Both the position numbers and the translations under genes were made by a program. From Smallanthus sonchifolius (taxonomy: Eukaryota > Streptophyta > Magnoliopsida > Asterales > Asteraceae), in contig CM042034.1 of assembly GCA_023525975.1 (NCBI GenBank), forward strand, positions 689,501 to 753,500: DNA of 64,000 nucleotides, given 5' to 3'. A model generated the notes under the pieces. That model saw only the letters and a list, made by a program, of their open reading frames with translations, was not told the origin of the DNA and did not search any database. Positions 12,423 through 23,592 of the stretch are shown piece after piece. How positions within the stretch are numbered: position 1 is the first letter of the stretch; each line of letters starts with the position of its first letter.

Positions 12423-14156
12423 TATCATGCAAAACTGAAAATATATTGGACTTTAATTGCATCAACTGAAACTTATTGGACTAAATCCATAAGTTAAGTG
12501 TAAAACATGTGATTCTATTCAACTGTAAACTAAATATGAACATATAGATGGCAAGTACTGTTCTTTATCCGGTCTGTCAAACCGGTGGCTTTAGAGCAGA
12601 CAGCGGTACCAGTTTGTGTATTTGAACTACCGGTCTTGAACCAGACTGTATTGGATTTTGATATTTTATTTTATTTTTCTTGTCTCAAAATCTCTTAGTG
12701 ATCCATTTACTACTTCAGACTTTATATTTACTTATTTAAGGCATTATATTTTATGAAAATTATTAATTCACATCAAAATATTAAAATATTAAGTATTTTC
12801 ATATTTTGTTTATATATTTTAATTTTTGAAATTGTTTATGATATTATCCGGTTTTTAAAACCTGTTTAAGCAGGGACCGGTCTCTTCAGTTCCTGTGAAA
12901 ACATAGGGGGTGTTATGGGTGGTGTTTATATCTTGTAAGAAAAATATAAATGTGAATGTGGTTTTCACGATTGACAGATGTAAGAGTATCGTGAAAAGAC
13001 CGGTCAAAGATTATGTTGGCTGCTAGGCGGGTCAGCAACATTTTTTTGGAGATTATTTATGGCGGTGTGCTGTACTTTGTGCTTGAATACTTGTTCACAG
13101 GTTGAAGACTTGTGATTCTGTGCACATTCTGTATTCATGCTTTATATATAAAGCTTTTGAACCAAGTTAAGGAAGTGTGTGGATGCGGATTATGAGATTG
13201 TGTTATATTGTGGTTCAAGTTATAGTAATGTTTCCTTGGTTTGGGGTAAAGTGATACTTATTTTGATTATTTGGTCGTCAAAGAATCTATTAGGTTTTCT
13301 GGTTTGAAACTAAAACAGAACGAACCATTTAAATCAAAGCGAATTGGTTGATGCAACCGGTTTAGAAACGATTTGGCCAATGGTTTACGGATTAATAAAC
13401 TGAATCAAACGGCTCGCTCAAAGGGTTATGCGTTGAACCGGCTGAATTTAAATCAAGTCATATTTTATGTATATTCGTACAACATGAATGATATGGCGAA
13501 AATGATTATACGAGTCTTATATCGTGTTAGATTGGTATATTTAAGTTTTTAGTACGTGTCGTATGAGGTAGTGTCTTCAAACTACTATAAGATCACCTAG
13601 TGTCTGTATAGCATCCAAGTTGTATATATAATAGCCTAATAATAACAAAAAAAAGAAATTGAGTACACCGTTAATCTAACGCAATTGATTTGTATCTACT
13701 TAAGACCTAAAAGTTTCGTTAAAGCCAGCTGATCAATAGTTGTAAAGATAAACACCACTCATAATTTTTAAAATAGGAAACGAATATGGCATAAGCAATG
13801 GTGTTACGAAAATGAAAAAAAGATGTGTGACATTGTTACAAACCAAACAGAAGAACTCAATTCAAAAGACTAGTCTGATAGGTGAGAGAACTATATAGGT
13901 TATAAATCCGATAACCCATACAACCGAACATGTATCATACCTTGCAATGTTTTCCGTCCATAAGAGAGTCCACACCTTTGTGCATATAAACTCTCTTGAC
14001 ATAAAAATTACAAGCATCTTCATCAAACCACGTAAACATAATCACACACGTGTCGCTAACAAACTCTGTTTACACTCACATGCGACTAAACCTTTCCCGT
14101 TTCCATAACAGTTTCCGCTAAAACTATCAACCAATCAACATTTCTAACCTCTAATC
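12423..14156. other. Intergenic region, no gene seen
   Basis: Contains the probable BAG 3' UTR and AT-rich DNA. Several ACCGG/CCGGT-rich phrases at 12565-12890 and 13355-13445 look like worn MITE material. No open frame with recognisable content. The right end is the 3' flank of the minus-strand DUF688-type gene. Confidence 0.4.
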
Positions 14157-14810
14157 CTACCCGGGTTTCGGTTTCCATCCCCATTGAGACTTAACACTCG
14201 CTGACGTCACTCTAACCGGACTCTTAACCCCACACGGGGGCTTACGTTTATGCTTCGTTCGCCACGCGAACAACCCATCGAGCCCCAACCCACACCCTTT
14301 CGGCGAACTGTTGATCATCTGCGACCGTTGGTTGCTAATATTATTCGGAATCGGGAGACCAGACGAAACCGCAAGAGCCTTGGCGTCCCACAGAAACCTT
14401 TGAATAATAAAAGTAGGAGACTGATTCCCTCCGGAATCCAATTCCATTCCATCCAACATATTCCCATTCCGTTTCGCCATCTCAGCAGACTCCACCATGT
14501 CAATCGCTGCCGACAATGAAAACGTGTCCATCGCGTCTGAGAAGTCGTCATCACCGTCATATTCATTTTCCTTCTCCACTAGCTTTCTCCCCGGCGGCGG
14601 CGGGACTTGAACATGATCATGGGATGATTGAGTTCCGGTGTGTTTGGGTTTGCCGGCTGAAAGCTCCCATGAAAAGGGAACGCGGTTGGATGGGGGTCGT
14701 GAGTTTGGGTGGGTGGTGGAAGCGTTGGGTCGTCTGGTTGAGAGGAATGGTGCGTCTAGGTTGAGTTTTGTGAGGTCATCAGCCATGGATGGTGGTTCTT
14801 GAATCATCAA
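14157..14810 (-). CDS. DUF688-type plant protein, 217 aa, single exon
   Basis: An uninterrupted frame starting MMIQEPPSMADDLTKLNLDA. A PFSWE motif at residues ~45-49 within NRVPFSWELSAGKPKH is the hallmark I associate with plant DUF688 proteins (proline before FSWE, then a GxPK-like segment). The middle is acidic (EKENEYDGDDDFSDAMDTFSLS), a later helix-like segment reads FIIQRFLWDAKALAVSSGLP, and the basic C-terminus has RTKHKRKPP and ends QWGWKPKPG. No signal peptide or membrane segment is seen. The function of the family is not established, and this is a short member. The start could be M1 or M2, or M9 if translation initiates late. GC content is higher than the flanks, as expected for real coding DNA. 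A MITE lies about 150 bp upstream. Confidence 0.8.
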   Translation of the reverse strand: MMIQEPPSMADDLTKLNLDAPFLSTRRPNASTTHPNSRPPSNRVPFSWELSAGKPKHTGTQSSHDHVQVPPPPGRKLVEKENEYDGDDDFSDAMDTFSLSAAIDMVESAEMAKRNGNMLDGMELDSGGNQSPTFIIQRFLWDAKALAVSSGLPIPNNISNQRSQMINSSPKGCGLGLDGLFAWRTKHKRKPPCGVKSPVRVTSASVKSQWGWKPKPG

Positions 14811-14959
14811 GTTTGAAACTTTGGTTGATGTAATTATAGTGAAGTGGTTGTAGGAAAGAAAAGTAGGGAGTTATGTGCATCTCGTGTTATGACTAAAAAG
14901 TTCAAAACTTTAGAACCTTCACAGATGTTGAAAACTACACGTGTCACCCTATCAATACC

Positions 14960-15176
14960 CAAACTTATTGAATAATGTCATTAAGAAGCTACCTCTTAAT
15001 GGTTCAAAGCCTCTTAATAATTAAGAGGTAAGTGGTCATGTAACTTGTGAGGACTTACCATTAAAATGTTACCTCTTAACCATTCAAACCTAAGGTTACC
15101 TCTTAACCATTAAGAGGTTTTGAACCATTAAGAGAGAGCCTCTTAATGACCATTAAGAGGCTATCAAACAGGGCCT
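14960..15176. mobile_element. hAT-like MITE with CTCTTAA repeats
   Basis: A short AT-rich block made of inverted and direct repeats of ACCTCTTAA, CCATTAAGAGG and GAACCATTAAGAG, ending CTATCAAACAGGGCC. It shares these phrases and the terminal CAAAC(A)GGG/CCC style with 59538-59707, where the TIRs are clearer. The left end is uncertain. It lies in the promoter side of the DUF688-type gene. Confidence 0.5.
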
Positions 15177-16200
15177 AACTCGCATATTCATCGGGATGGC
15201 TACACTATTCCAGTATCTATCTTCATCTTTATTTTTATATCTATAATATATATTAGGATCTTTTTAGTAAATAGCTATTTCTCCTAAATATAAAGCTTCA
15301 TTTTTCATCAATTTTTATATTTTTTTTGTAAGTATCTATAAAAGAGAAAAAAAAATAATAAAACAAGTGTTTAAAATGAGATATGTGAATTTAAAACAAA
15401 TTTAAAGATAATTTTGAACAAAATATGATATTTAGTTAAATTGTAGAGATAGAGATAAAGCAAGCTGATGTGAATACTCTTAGTTCTTGTTCTTATATTC
15501 ATATTTATTTTGTTTTTTTTTTAATTTAAAACTTGTATACGCTTGTACTCGACTTCTTATATGCCCGTATTTAAGGGTGGGTACATTTAAATTTTAACAC
15601 AACCTATATTCATTTCCAAGTTTCATTTCAAACACCTTACTTTGCAACTTCATTTTAAACACATCTTAGCTTATTATGACTTTCTCGTCATAAGCACATA
15701 AACTATAAATTATTTATATTTATGTCCAAATAATCATTTTTTTCAACTCTAACATGTAGTAGAAACAACCAAATTCATCGTAGAATATACCCATTTGACC
15801 CGTTTTTGTTTCAGCTAGGTTTTATATTTAACCATTTGATATATAAGTTACATGAACAATATCAATGCAAATACTTGCTTTTCACACTCACACCATCATG
15901 GAGTTCATCATCATGGTAACCTGCATTCATCAATATAAATGTATAAACACACAACTGAAAGCAAATATAATATATATTTGTATTATCAAGATACTTAAGC
16001 ATACAAAAACCTTTAGAATGTCATTTACAAATTTTTTTTCCCATTTCTATACACCTCTGTTCTTCTATAACAAGAATGCAAAATCTATATATGGTCCTGC
16101 TAAGATGAACCGTAAACAATTATATTTCAATAAATACATGAAATATTTTATGAAAAGTAGAAATATTAGAAGAATGGGATAAATAAATGAATAAAAAAAC
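15177..16200. other. AT-rich intergenic DNA, nothing recognised
   Basis: I see homopolymer-rich AT DNA and a 105-codon chance frame (15865-16182) with no domain, biased composition or conserved motif. Confidence 0.4.
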
Positions 16201-16460
16201 ACCAATCACATTCATATTACATAACAAACAAATAAGGATATACTACAAGAGTTTGCAGGAAACCGAATTGTTCATATGATTAAAAGGTGTAATCTTCATC
16301 CTTAGAGTTCAAATTAACAGTTATTCAAAAATTGGAAAAAAAAACCATGGAGGGTCCCACAGGCATGATATAGCCACAATATCATTCAACCTTCAAGTTA
16401 CCCAACGAAATGATTAATTATAAAAAAGGAAAAAAGAAAATATACTCATCCTTGAATAGG
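16201..16460 (+). repeat. GRAS-locus distal block, copy A
   Basis: The first of four copies of a ~250-bp block: ACCAATC(A/G)CATTCATA..., AGAGTTTGCAGGAAACC, a GGTCCCAC box at 16353-16360, then AGCCACAATATCATTCAACC, and an ATTAATTATAAA...CATCCTTGAATAG tail. This copy has no proximal block or gene directly after it. The GGTCCCAC box fits the consensus bound by TCP factors (inference). Confidence 0.65.
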
Positions 16461-17519
16461 AATGACAAAACAAGATTCCTTTGACAATTTCATATATAAG
16501 AGGAAGACCAAAAACATAAAATAAAAACAAGATTCCTCTGAGGTAGAATATGAACATGAACTGATTACAATAAGGACTCACATGCTCACAAAAATGCTAC
16601 TGGTTTGACCAAATGTTCAATTTTACAAGTGAATCATTACTTGTAAATACACAAATTTGTATAAACCTCATTGATTAGAGGACTTAAGATATTATCATTG
16701 ATCTATATCATTGTTTTTCTAAAATGATTCTATACCTTTTTTTCTTTCTTTTGACCCAATTTTTTTTATAAACATCTTGTTTATTGATATAGAACTTTCA
16801 CAGTGAGCTGTAATCAGAAATTTTGGTACTGCCACATCAGCATGTTATGTATAATCTTTTAGTACTTACACCCTCCTCTTTTATAAATTAACAGACTTGT
16901 TTTTTTATTTAAACTAAAATTTGAATAAATTTTTTAACTTATGGTTAACTATATTAACCAAACTGTCTTTCCCAATAACCAAATCATTTATAACCAAGCC
17001 TAATAGTTATGAAAATCTAAAGATCCAAACAGCAATTATAGAGTGATTATTGGTTCGGCTTTGACCCATAACCAAATTAAATTAACCTAAACTCACCCCT
17101 GGGTTTTTACAAGTGGATCTCCCAAGCTAAACCTAGTGAAATAACAAGTTAATCGACTGTCAGTAGAAAATATTTGATCAAAAAGGAATGAAAGATAGCG
17201 TGAGCTCGAAGAAAAGGGTTTGAAATTTCTTAGTTAGCACTCATGCATTACAACATTAATCCAAAATGTGTGCATTGCATAGCATAAAAGAAAAGGGTTT
17301 GAAATTTCTTTTTTGATTAAATTAGTGTTAATTCGATGCCACCGAGACTATAAAGCATGATGACCTTTTGTGTTTGTAACTTTTAGGCCAAATTTCTGAA
17401 ATTCCAAGACTGCAATCAACATGAATTCAAAATACAAGAATCCAAAACAGGATTACCATGACACTTGGAAATAAATATTGCATTTACCCTACTAACATGG
17501 TTACTATTTCCTGATAAAT

Positions 17520-17782
17520 ATGTAAGACTATACCATCAAAAGAGTTTGCAGGAAACCAAATTGTTCATATGGATCTTTTTTCTAATAAGCCAAACAACTA
17601 ATCAAATTGAAAAAAGAATACGTATGACTTGCGGGACCCACATACAAGATGCAGCCACAATATCATTCAAGCTTCAAGTTGATACCAAGAAAAATGATTA
17701 ATTACAAAGAGGTAAAAAGAAAAGAAACTCACCTTTGAAAAAAAAATATGAAGAGCAAGATTCTTGATTGAGAATTTAATAA
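17520..17782 (+). repeat. GRAS-locus distal block, copy B
   Basis: Has AGAGTTTGCAGGAAACCAAA, GGACCCAC at 17634-17641, GCAGCCACAATATCATTCAAG and the GATTCTTGATTGAGAATTTAA tail. It lies upstream of the frameshifted GRAS gene and is cut at its 3' edge by the Helitron at 17783. Confidence 0.65.
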
Positions 17783-18213
17783 TCTATACAATATAATAAA
17801 TAAAGGTTTTTGAATGCCACGTGTCGCCACCATATTTATTCTTATTATTTTTTTCCCGCTCCTCTCTCTTATTAAATACATCTCTATATTTTAATAATAA
17901 TATATTTTAAAAAAATACTAATTATACTAATAAAATACATTTATTTTAAATTATCCATTATTATAACAAACTTTGAAATATAATTAAGTAACATATATTT
18001 CGAATCAAATAGTAATGAAATTCAAATTGATTAAATAGTAATTAATGTATTTTCGAAACCCAATTATATATTAATTTTTACATATTTTGAATTTTGTTTT
18101 CTATCGTTTGTATATGTAATACATTTTTACAAATTTAAATATATAAAAAAAAGTTAAGTATTTTATGTATTGATATTTTTCACCCCGTGTGTAGACACGG
18201 GGTTCTAAGCTAG
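17783..18213 (+). mobile_element. Helitron-like element in the promoter of GRAS copy 1
   Basis: Starts TCTATACAATATAATAAATA and ends with a perfect 8-bp-stem hairpin (CCCCGTGT / ACACGGGG) followed by TTCTAAGCTAG. The flanks are A at 17782 and T at 18214, so there is no target duplication. Copies C and D of the GRAS upstream block are continuous at the equivalent point, which confirms an insertion. It ends 225 bp before the GRAS copy 1 start codon. It is the best-preserved member of the family in this window. Confidence 0.75.
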
Positions 18214-18235
18214 TATAATATAAGAGAGGATAACT

Positions 18236-18420
18236 AGAAATGGTTTCTTCAAGAAGTTAACTTGCTTCAAATTCTATATTTTTAAGCTTCAATTTCAACT
18301 TTTCTGTTGACAGTTTTCAACCAAAAGACGGTATAAAGAGCACCCTACAGTCATCATACATCAAGATACGCATGCTCTCTCTATCTCTCTATTTCTATAT
18401 CTCTTTCTAAATATACCTTT
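18236..18420 (+). promoter_or_regulatory. GRAS proximal promoter block P1
   Basis: Carries AGTTAACTTGCTTCAAATTCTA, CAATTTCAACTTTTCTGTTGA and CATCAAGATACGC ahead of a CT-rich leader. It is repeated as P2 and P3. It leads directly to the start codon of the broken GRAS copy. Confidence 0.55.
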
Positions 18421-18438
18421 AATTTTTCATAATAAAAA

Positions 18439-19832
18439 ATGATGCAGTCAGAACCTATGTTTCAGCCTTCTTGGCCAGTTCACTCTTATTTTGACTCAAC
18501 TTTAGGTCAAGATGGTCAAAATATTGACTTTTTCACAAGTGAAGAAGACCATGAAGTTTATTCCCCAATCACCATGAATGGTTTTGATGATATATGCAGA
18601 TGGTTATGTGATGATGTTCAAGAAATGGAAGAGATTCCAACTGATAGCTATGAATGGAGCCCAAGCATGTCAATGAATTCAAGTGATGCATGCGCATATG
18701 TCCCATATGTAACAACATCATCCGGGGTAGATGATGTCATGGAAATTGATTCCCAAACGGGAATCCAAAACCTACTCACGGCTTATGTGGAGGCCATGTC
18801 GTTAGGTCAAAAAGAGCTAGCCAAAGTGATTCAGAAATGTGTGTGCCAAAGAGCTAGCCTAGTTGAGCCCGTACTTGAACGGTTAGCACTGAACTTATTT
18901 CAAAATGATGAAAATCAAGAAAAATATTACATAGTTCAAGAATCTCTAAGAAACTTTAAGACAACATTTAGAGCGTTTTATGTGATCTTTCCATACGGGC
19001 GGTTTGCTCATTTTACCGCCAATTCAGCCATCCTTGAATCCATTCCAACCCATGTTGCTTCGGTTCACATAGTTGACTTTGATTTATGTGAAGGAAGTCA
19101 ATGGCCTCCCATCATAGAAGCCATAGCAAGAATAAAAAAAACTTTGATCATCACAAGCATCAAACTTGATCAAGATCAAGATTCGCAGTTTGAACAAAAA
19201 AGGTGGCATCTTTGTAACTTCGCAAGAAACTTTGGTCTAAATTTGAAGGTACAAGAGATGGGTATGTCACAAATGGGGAAAGAAATGAAAGAACACCAGG
19301 GAGTGAATTTTTGGTCTTTAATTGTATGGTTGGTCTTCCACATATGGGAAGGACAAGAAAAACAACTCAAGTTATGGACTTTGTAAATATAGCAAAATGG
19401 ATTTTGGCGAAAAATGAAGGGATCATAACCTTTGGAGATGGAGAAGAAGGCGAAAGAACAGAAAACTATACGGATTTCTTTTCATTTTTTAACAAGAACT
19501 TGGCACATTATAAAGCGTTATATGAGTCGATGGAATGGGGTTTTCCTAGTTATCTCAATGAAGGAAGGATGGCTATGGAGAGCCTTTTTGTTTGGCCTTT
19601 TGTAAATTCAAAATCTTGGTTGCAAAAGTGGGAGGAAGGAAGAGAAAGCACGGATTTCCAGAAGTTTCTTGGGTTAAAAGGAGTACAGTTGAGTAAAGAA
19701 ATCTGGAATGAACAAATGGAATTGGTGAAGGAAGGGGAAACTCCATATGGAATAGTAATTGGAGAGACAGGGAATGAAATTGTGTTGGAGTGGAAAGGAA
19801 TTCCATTGGTGAGAGTTTCTGCATGGATGTAG
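18439..19832 (+). pseudogene. GRAS transcription factor copy 1, frameshifted
   Basis: A single-exon GRAS gene closely related to the intact copy at 22156. The first frame (18439-19386) encodes the N-terminus, a leucine-rich LENLL-like segment, and VHIVDFD at residues ~209-215. It then drifts out of frame near 19285-19304 and stops at 19386. The rest (19305-19832) is open in another frame: EFLVFNCMVGLPHMG, the PFYRE-like region and the terminal RVSAWM. Between the equivalent ATG (19258 / 23011) and the shared GAATTT the interval is 47 bp here and 51 bp in the intact copy, a net 4-bp loss. Without correction the product lacks the C-terminal half. Because the downstream frame is still open, the break is recent or a base-calling error. 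The promoter also carries a Helitron. No intron boundaries that would rescue the frame were seen. Confidence 0.85.
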
Positions 19833-20512
19833 AATATTATTCATGTCTAGATAGCATTGTAGATCTGTATAAATATAGATTCCTAATACAACTCAATTGA
19901 TTTCCAACAATTTTTAATGTGTTAGCATGATGTTATTGCATTAAAATCCGTTAATTTATGCAACTATGCATAGGCTGTCCAAGTTTCAAAATATGTCACC
20001 AAGGTCACCTAAACTTTACACACCAGTATCAGTTTATTTTCATTTATGGCAAAAAAACAAAACAAAAAAAAACTTGCTGGAAATTGTGAAATGACAAAAT
20101 GTCCATAACTTTAAAGCTTTTGCCACATCAAGAATTGTAGAATGACAAAAAAATTCCGTTTAATTTACTAAAAAGAGATACCTCCAGATGGATTGCCAAA
20201 AATATTTGAGTAGTATCATGAGTATATTTGTCAACTACAAGGAAAAGTTTTAAAGTAAGGGATATTTTGGTCATTTCATAATCTTTTGACAACTTTATTT
20301 TATTGAAATGGGTATAACTGAAACCAATTAATACTTGGCATATAAACATGGTGACTATTAATCCCTAAAGATTCATATTTCTAAGCATAAACAGATAGAA
20401 ATTACATAATATATTGATTAAACAGGTACAAAAGCTAGAAGAATGATAAGGGTATGCAATACCTATTTTAAAACATACTGACATTAATAAATGTAAGCGA
20501 AATAAAACAAGA
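19833..20512. other. Intergenic spacer between GRAS copy 1 and block C
   Basis: The 3' flank of GRAS copy 1, containing a possible MULE-like MITE at 19980-20375. No gene recognised. Confidence 0.4.
19980..20375. mobile_element. Possible MULE-like MITE with long degenerate TIRs
   Basis: The left arm (GTCACC...ACTTTACACACCAGTATC, then GAAATGACAAAATGTCC) is partly mirrored on the right arm (minus strand AGTCACCATG..., GAAATGACCAAAATATCCC). The arms are diverged and I could not define a target duplication. Confidence 0.35.
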
Positions 20513-20950
20513 CATGTCACACCAATCGCATTCATAATACTAACAAAATAAGTAAGGTTATACCAAGAAAGAGTTTGCAAGAAATCAAACAGTCCATATG
20601 GTTAACAAGTGTAATCTTTAACATAGCAGGCCAAATGATTAGTCAGAAAAACAATAAAAGAATGTGATGAGTTTGTGGGCCCCACATACGATAAGCAGCC
20701 ACGATACCACTCAACCTTCACGTTAATACACAATTGAAACAAGAAAAATAAACACACATATATTCTCCGAACCCTACCGATAGCTTTGTTATTGGTGGAA
20801 TTTTACTGGATATGGTGGTTGTTATATTTCTTTACAAATGGCAAAGTATTGCAGAAGAAATAATCAACAAAAATAATTCCACATCTTTTTATCATCATAT
20901 AAATTGTAATTAACCAAAAAGAATCATTCTTTGAATAGACATGAATGTTT
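20513..20950 (+). repeat. GRAS-locus distal block, copy C
   Basis: Has ACCAATCGCATTCATAAT, AGAGTTTGCAAGAAATC, GTGGGCCCCAC at 20675-20685, AGCAGCCACGATACCACTC and GAATCATTCTTTGAATAGAC. It precedes P2 but no gene follows. Confidence 0.65.
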
Positions 20951-21056
20951 ATCTAGTAAAATTCTTTATTCTTGATTGGGAATTTAAGAGTATAATATTT
21001 GAGCAATAAGCAAAGCTGACCAACAATAAGGAAAATTCCAAATGAAGAGGGAAGAC

Positions 21057-21180
21057 CTAAAATGATTTCTTTAAGTAGTTAACTTGCATCAAATTCTAAC
21101 ATTTTGAACCCCAATTTAAATTATCTGTGAACATCTTTCAGCAATGAGAAATATACAAGCATATCAAGAAAAACACACAA
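21057..21180 (+). promoter_or_regulatory. GRAS proximal promoter block P2, without a gene
   Basis: Carries AGTAGTTAACTTGCATCAAA, then CAATTTAAATTATCTGTGAAC and CATATCAAGAAAAACACA, in the same order as P1 and P3. No GRAS coding sequence follows; the next copy of the distal block begins at about 21394. It is either a promoter-only duplication or the residue of a deleted third gene. Confidence 0.55.
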
Positions 21181-21393
21181 ACAAATATGAAAAATTAGAA
21201 GGCGCAAGAAACAAGCCACGATTCATAAAATAAAACATTATCAAATCAAGAATTTATTTTAAAGGAGGGAATTGAAGATAAGACAAAATGCCTCAAGATA
21301 TTACAGATAACAAGCATATCTCAAAACAGATTTTGATTCACTATTATCGAACTTTGAGAATTCAAACCACATAAAACTTTATTAAAAATATAT

Positions 21394-21930
21394 CATGTCA
21401 TACCCATAATCCACAATAAAATAATAAGATTATAACAAGAAAGAGTTTGTAGGAAACCAAAGACTGGTCATATAGTTAACATTATGTGAACATAATCTAA
21501 GCAAAAAAATCATTAGATGAGTATTATGAAAATCAAATGGAATTACAGGGGACCCCACAGACAGCAAGCAGACACAATATCATACAAGTTAATACCCAAT
21601 TATCTCAATAACTGAAATACCCACAAGATTAGATGGATAAGTTTATCCAAATATTTGTTCCTTTTTTAATGGATGAAAACATTATACAGAGAAAGAAAGA
21701 TAACAACCTTGAAGTAACATATTTCATCCTTTTTATACATGTTGTAAGTTTGACTAGCCATGCAGTTTAAGTAAAAGTAGTTTGACCTTTTTCCATACAA
21801 AGTGATGTACAGCTTCCAATGCATTAATAGGACATACTGAAGTTGAATTTTGTTTTAAGTTGTAGTTTCTAGGAAAAATGATTGATTGGGATTTAAAAGT
21901 TTAATATAAGACTGATGGGTACAACTGACC
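21394..21930 (+). repeat. GRAS-locus distal block, copy D
   Basis: Has AAGAGTTTGTAGGAAACCAAA, GGGGACCCCAC at 21548-21558, AGCAGACACAATATCATAC and a GATTGGGATTTAAAAGTTTAA tail. It lies upstream of P3 and the intact GRAS gene. Confidence 0.65.
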
Positions 21931-21965
21931 AACCTTAAGATAACTCCAAGACATAAATAATAACT

Positions 21966-22090
21966 AATAATGAGGTCTCTAAGTAGTTAACTTAAATCAA
22001 ATTCTAATTAATATATCCACTTTAACTTTTCTGTTGAACTATATCAACGAAAAGGATATATAAACATATCAAGAAACACCCCCAAAATCA
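21966..22090 (+). promoter_or_regulatory. GRAS proximal promoter block P3
   Basis: Carries AGTAGTTAACTTAAATCAAA, ACTTTAACTTTTCTGTTGAA, a TATATAAACATATC segment that could serve as a TATA element, and CATATCAAGAAACACCCCC, ahead of the intact GRAS gene. Confidence 0.55.
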
Positions 22091-22155
22091 TCAAAACTCA
22101 GACGCACAGAGTTCTCTCTATTAATCTTCAAAATCATCATCAAGAATATAAAAAG

Positions 22156-23592
22156 ATGATGATGCAGTCTGAGCATCTAATTCAAACTTCTTGGCCAATC
22201 CAATCTTATTTTCATTCAGATTCTGATTACTATGAAAGTCAACACCATGAAATCTTTTCTTCAATCAACAGCACCCCTGAAAAGTCAATGATTTCAACAG
22301 AGTTATATGGATGTGTGGAACATCCGTTGTTGGGTTATGATCAGATGCAAAACCCTTCACCCGTTTACAGTGAGTCACAAAACATCAGCACACTTGATGA
22401 TGTGTGCAGATGGTTATGTGATGATGATCATGATCAAGAATTAGAAGAGATTCAATCAATTGTCACAATTGCTGATGTCATGGAAGAATCAAATGACGTC
22501 ATGGAACCCGAATCCGAAACAGGACTCGAGAATCTACTACAGGCCTATGCAGATGGCATGTCAATGGGACAGTTAGAGCTTGCAAAAGTGATTGTGAGAT
22601 GCATAAGTGAAAAAATCAACCCCGTTGGTCAAACCCTAGAACGCATAGCCTTCAATTTGTTTGTTGAAAGTCAAGAAGAATACCTTAAACAAGAATCAAT
22701 GAGAAATTTCAAGATGGCATTCAGAGTGTTCTATGACATCTTCCCTTACGGGCGGTTTGCCCATTTCACAGCAAATTCAACCATTCTTGAAGTGATTCCA
22801 ACCCATATGGAATCGGTTCACATAGTTGACTTTGACCTTGGTGAAGGAAGCCAATGGCCACAAGTCATACAAGCCATAGCACAAATGAAGAAATCTTTGA
22901 TCATCACAAGCATCAAACTTGATCAAGAACAAGATTCACAATTTGATCAAACAAGGTGGCATCTTTGTAACTTTGCAAGAACTTTTGGTCTAAACTTGAA
23001 GGTACAACAGATGGAAATGCAACAATTGATGAAGGCAATTGAGGCAAGAAAACTAGCACAAGAATTTTTGGTGTTTAACTGTATGGTTGGCCTTCCACAC
23101 ATGGGAAAGACAAGAAAAACAAATCAAGTTACTGACTTTCTAAAAGTAGCAAAATCTGTTTTAACAGAAAACCAAGGGATCATAACCGTTGGAGATGGCG
23201 AGGAAGGCGAAAGAACGAGAAACCATTTGGATTTCCCTTCGTTTTTCAACAAGAACTTAGCACATTACAAAGCGTTATACGAGTCAATGGAACATGGCTT
23301 CCCTAGTTACCTCAATGAAGCAAGAATAGCAATGGAAACCCATTTTCTTGCACCTTTTGTATCGTCAAAATCTTGGTTTCAAAAGTGGGAAGAACAAAGA
23401 GAAAACAATGGTTTCAAGGAGCTTGTTGGGTTAAAAGGAGTACAGATGAGTAAAGAAAGCTGGAATGAAGCAAGGGAATTGGTGAAGGAAGGAGAAAGCC
23501 TATATGGAATCAGAATTGAAGGAGAGAATGGAAATGCAATGGTGTTGGAATGGAGTGGGATTCCAGTTGCGAGAGTTTCTGCTTGGGTGTAG
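22156..23592 (+). CDS. GRAS family transcriptional regulator, NSP2/SCL26-like, intact
   Basis: A single-exon 478-residue frame. The variable acidic N-terminus (1-~115) includes DDVCRWLCDDD. The GRAS domain runs from ~123 to the end: LENLLQAYADGMSMGQLELA (first leucine-rich region), FPYGRFAHFTANSTILE, VHIVDFD at 221-227 (the VHIID motif), VFNCMVGLPHMG, HYKALYESMEHGFPSY (PFYRE region) and the C-terminal RVSAWV (SAW). VFNCM-LPH and the HYxALxxSLE-like segment point to the NSP2/SCL26 branch, whose founding member acts in nodulation and strigolactone-related signalling; that placement is by eye. GRAS proteins act in the nucleus, usually through partner transcription factors. The start is the first of three ATG codons (22156), after a CT/AT-rich leader. 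It is the working member of a tandem pair. Confidence 0.88.
   Translation: MMMQSEHLIQTSWPIQSYFHSDSDYYESQHHEIFSSINSTPEKSMISTELYGCVEHPLLGYDQMQNPSPVYSESQNISTLDDVCRWLCDDDHDQELEEIQSIVTIADVMEESNDVMEPESETGLENLLQAYADGMSMGQLELAKVIVRCISEKINPVGQTLERIAFNLFVESQEEYLKQESMRNFKMAFRVFYDIFPYGRFAHFTANSTILEVIPTHMESVHIVDFDLGEGSQWPQVIQAIAQMKKSLIITSIKLDQEQDSQFDQTRWHLCNFARTFGLNLKVQQMEMQQLMKAIEARKLAQEFLVFNCMVGLPHMGKTRKTNQVTDFLKVAKSVLTENQGIITVGDGEEGERTRNHLDFPSFFNKNLAHYKALYESMEHGFPSYLNEARIAMETHFLAPFVSSKSWFQKWEEQRENNGFKELVGLKGVQMSKESWNEARELVKEGESLYGIRIEGENGNAMVLEWSGIPVARVSAWV

Noticed and set aside
14250..14764. Plus-strand frames of 82-89 codons
   Set aside because: They are shadows of the GC-rich DUF688-type gene on the minus strand.
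15865..16182. 105-codon plus frame
   Set aside because: AT-rich, dominated by Ile, Lys, Phe and Tyr codons, no conserved motif, and no promoter or splice context.
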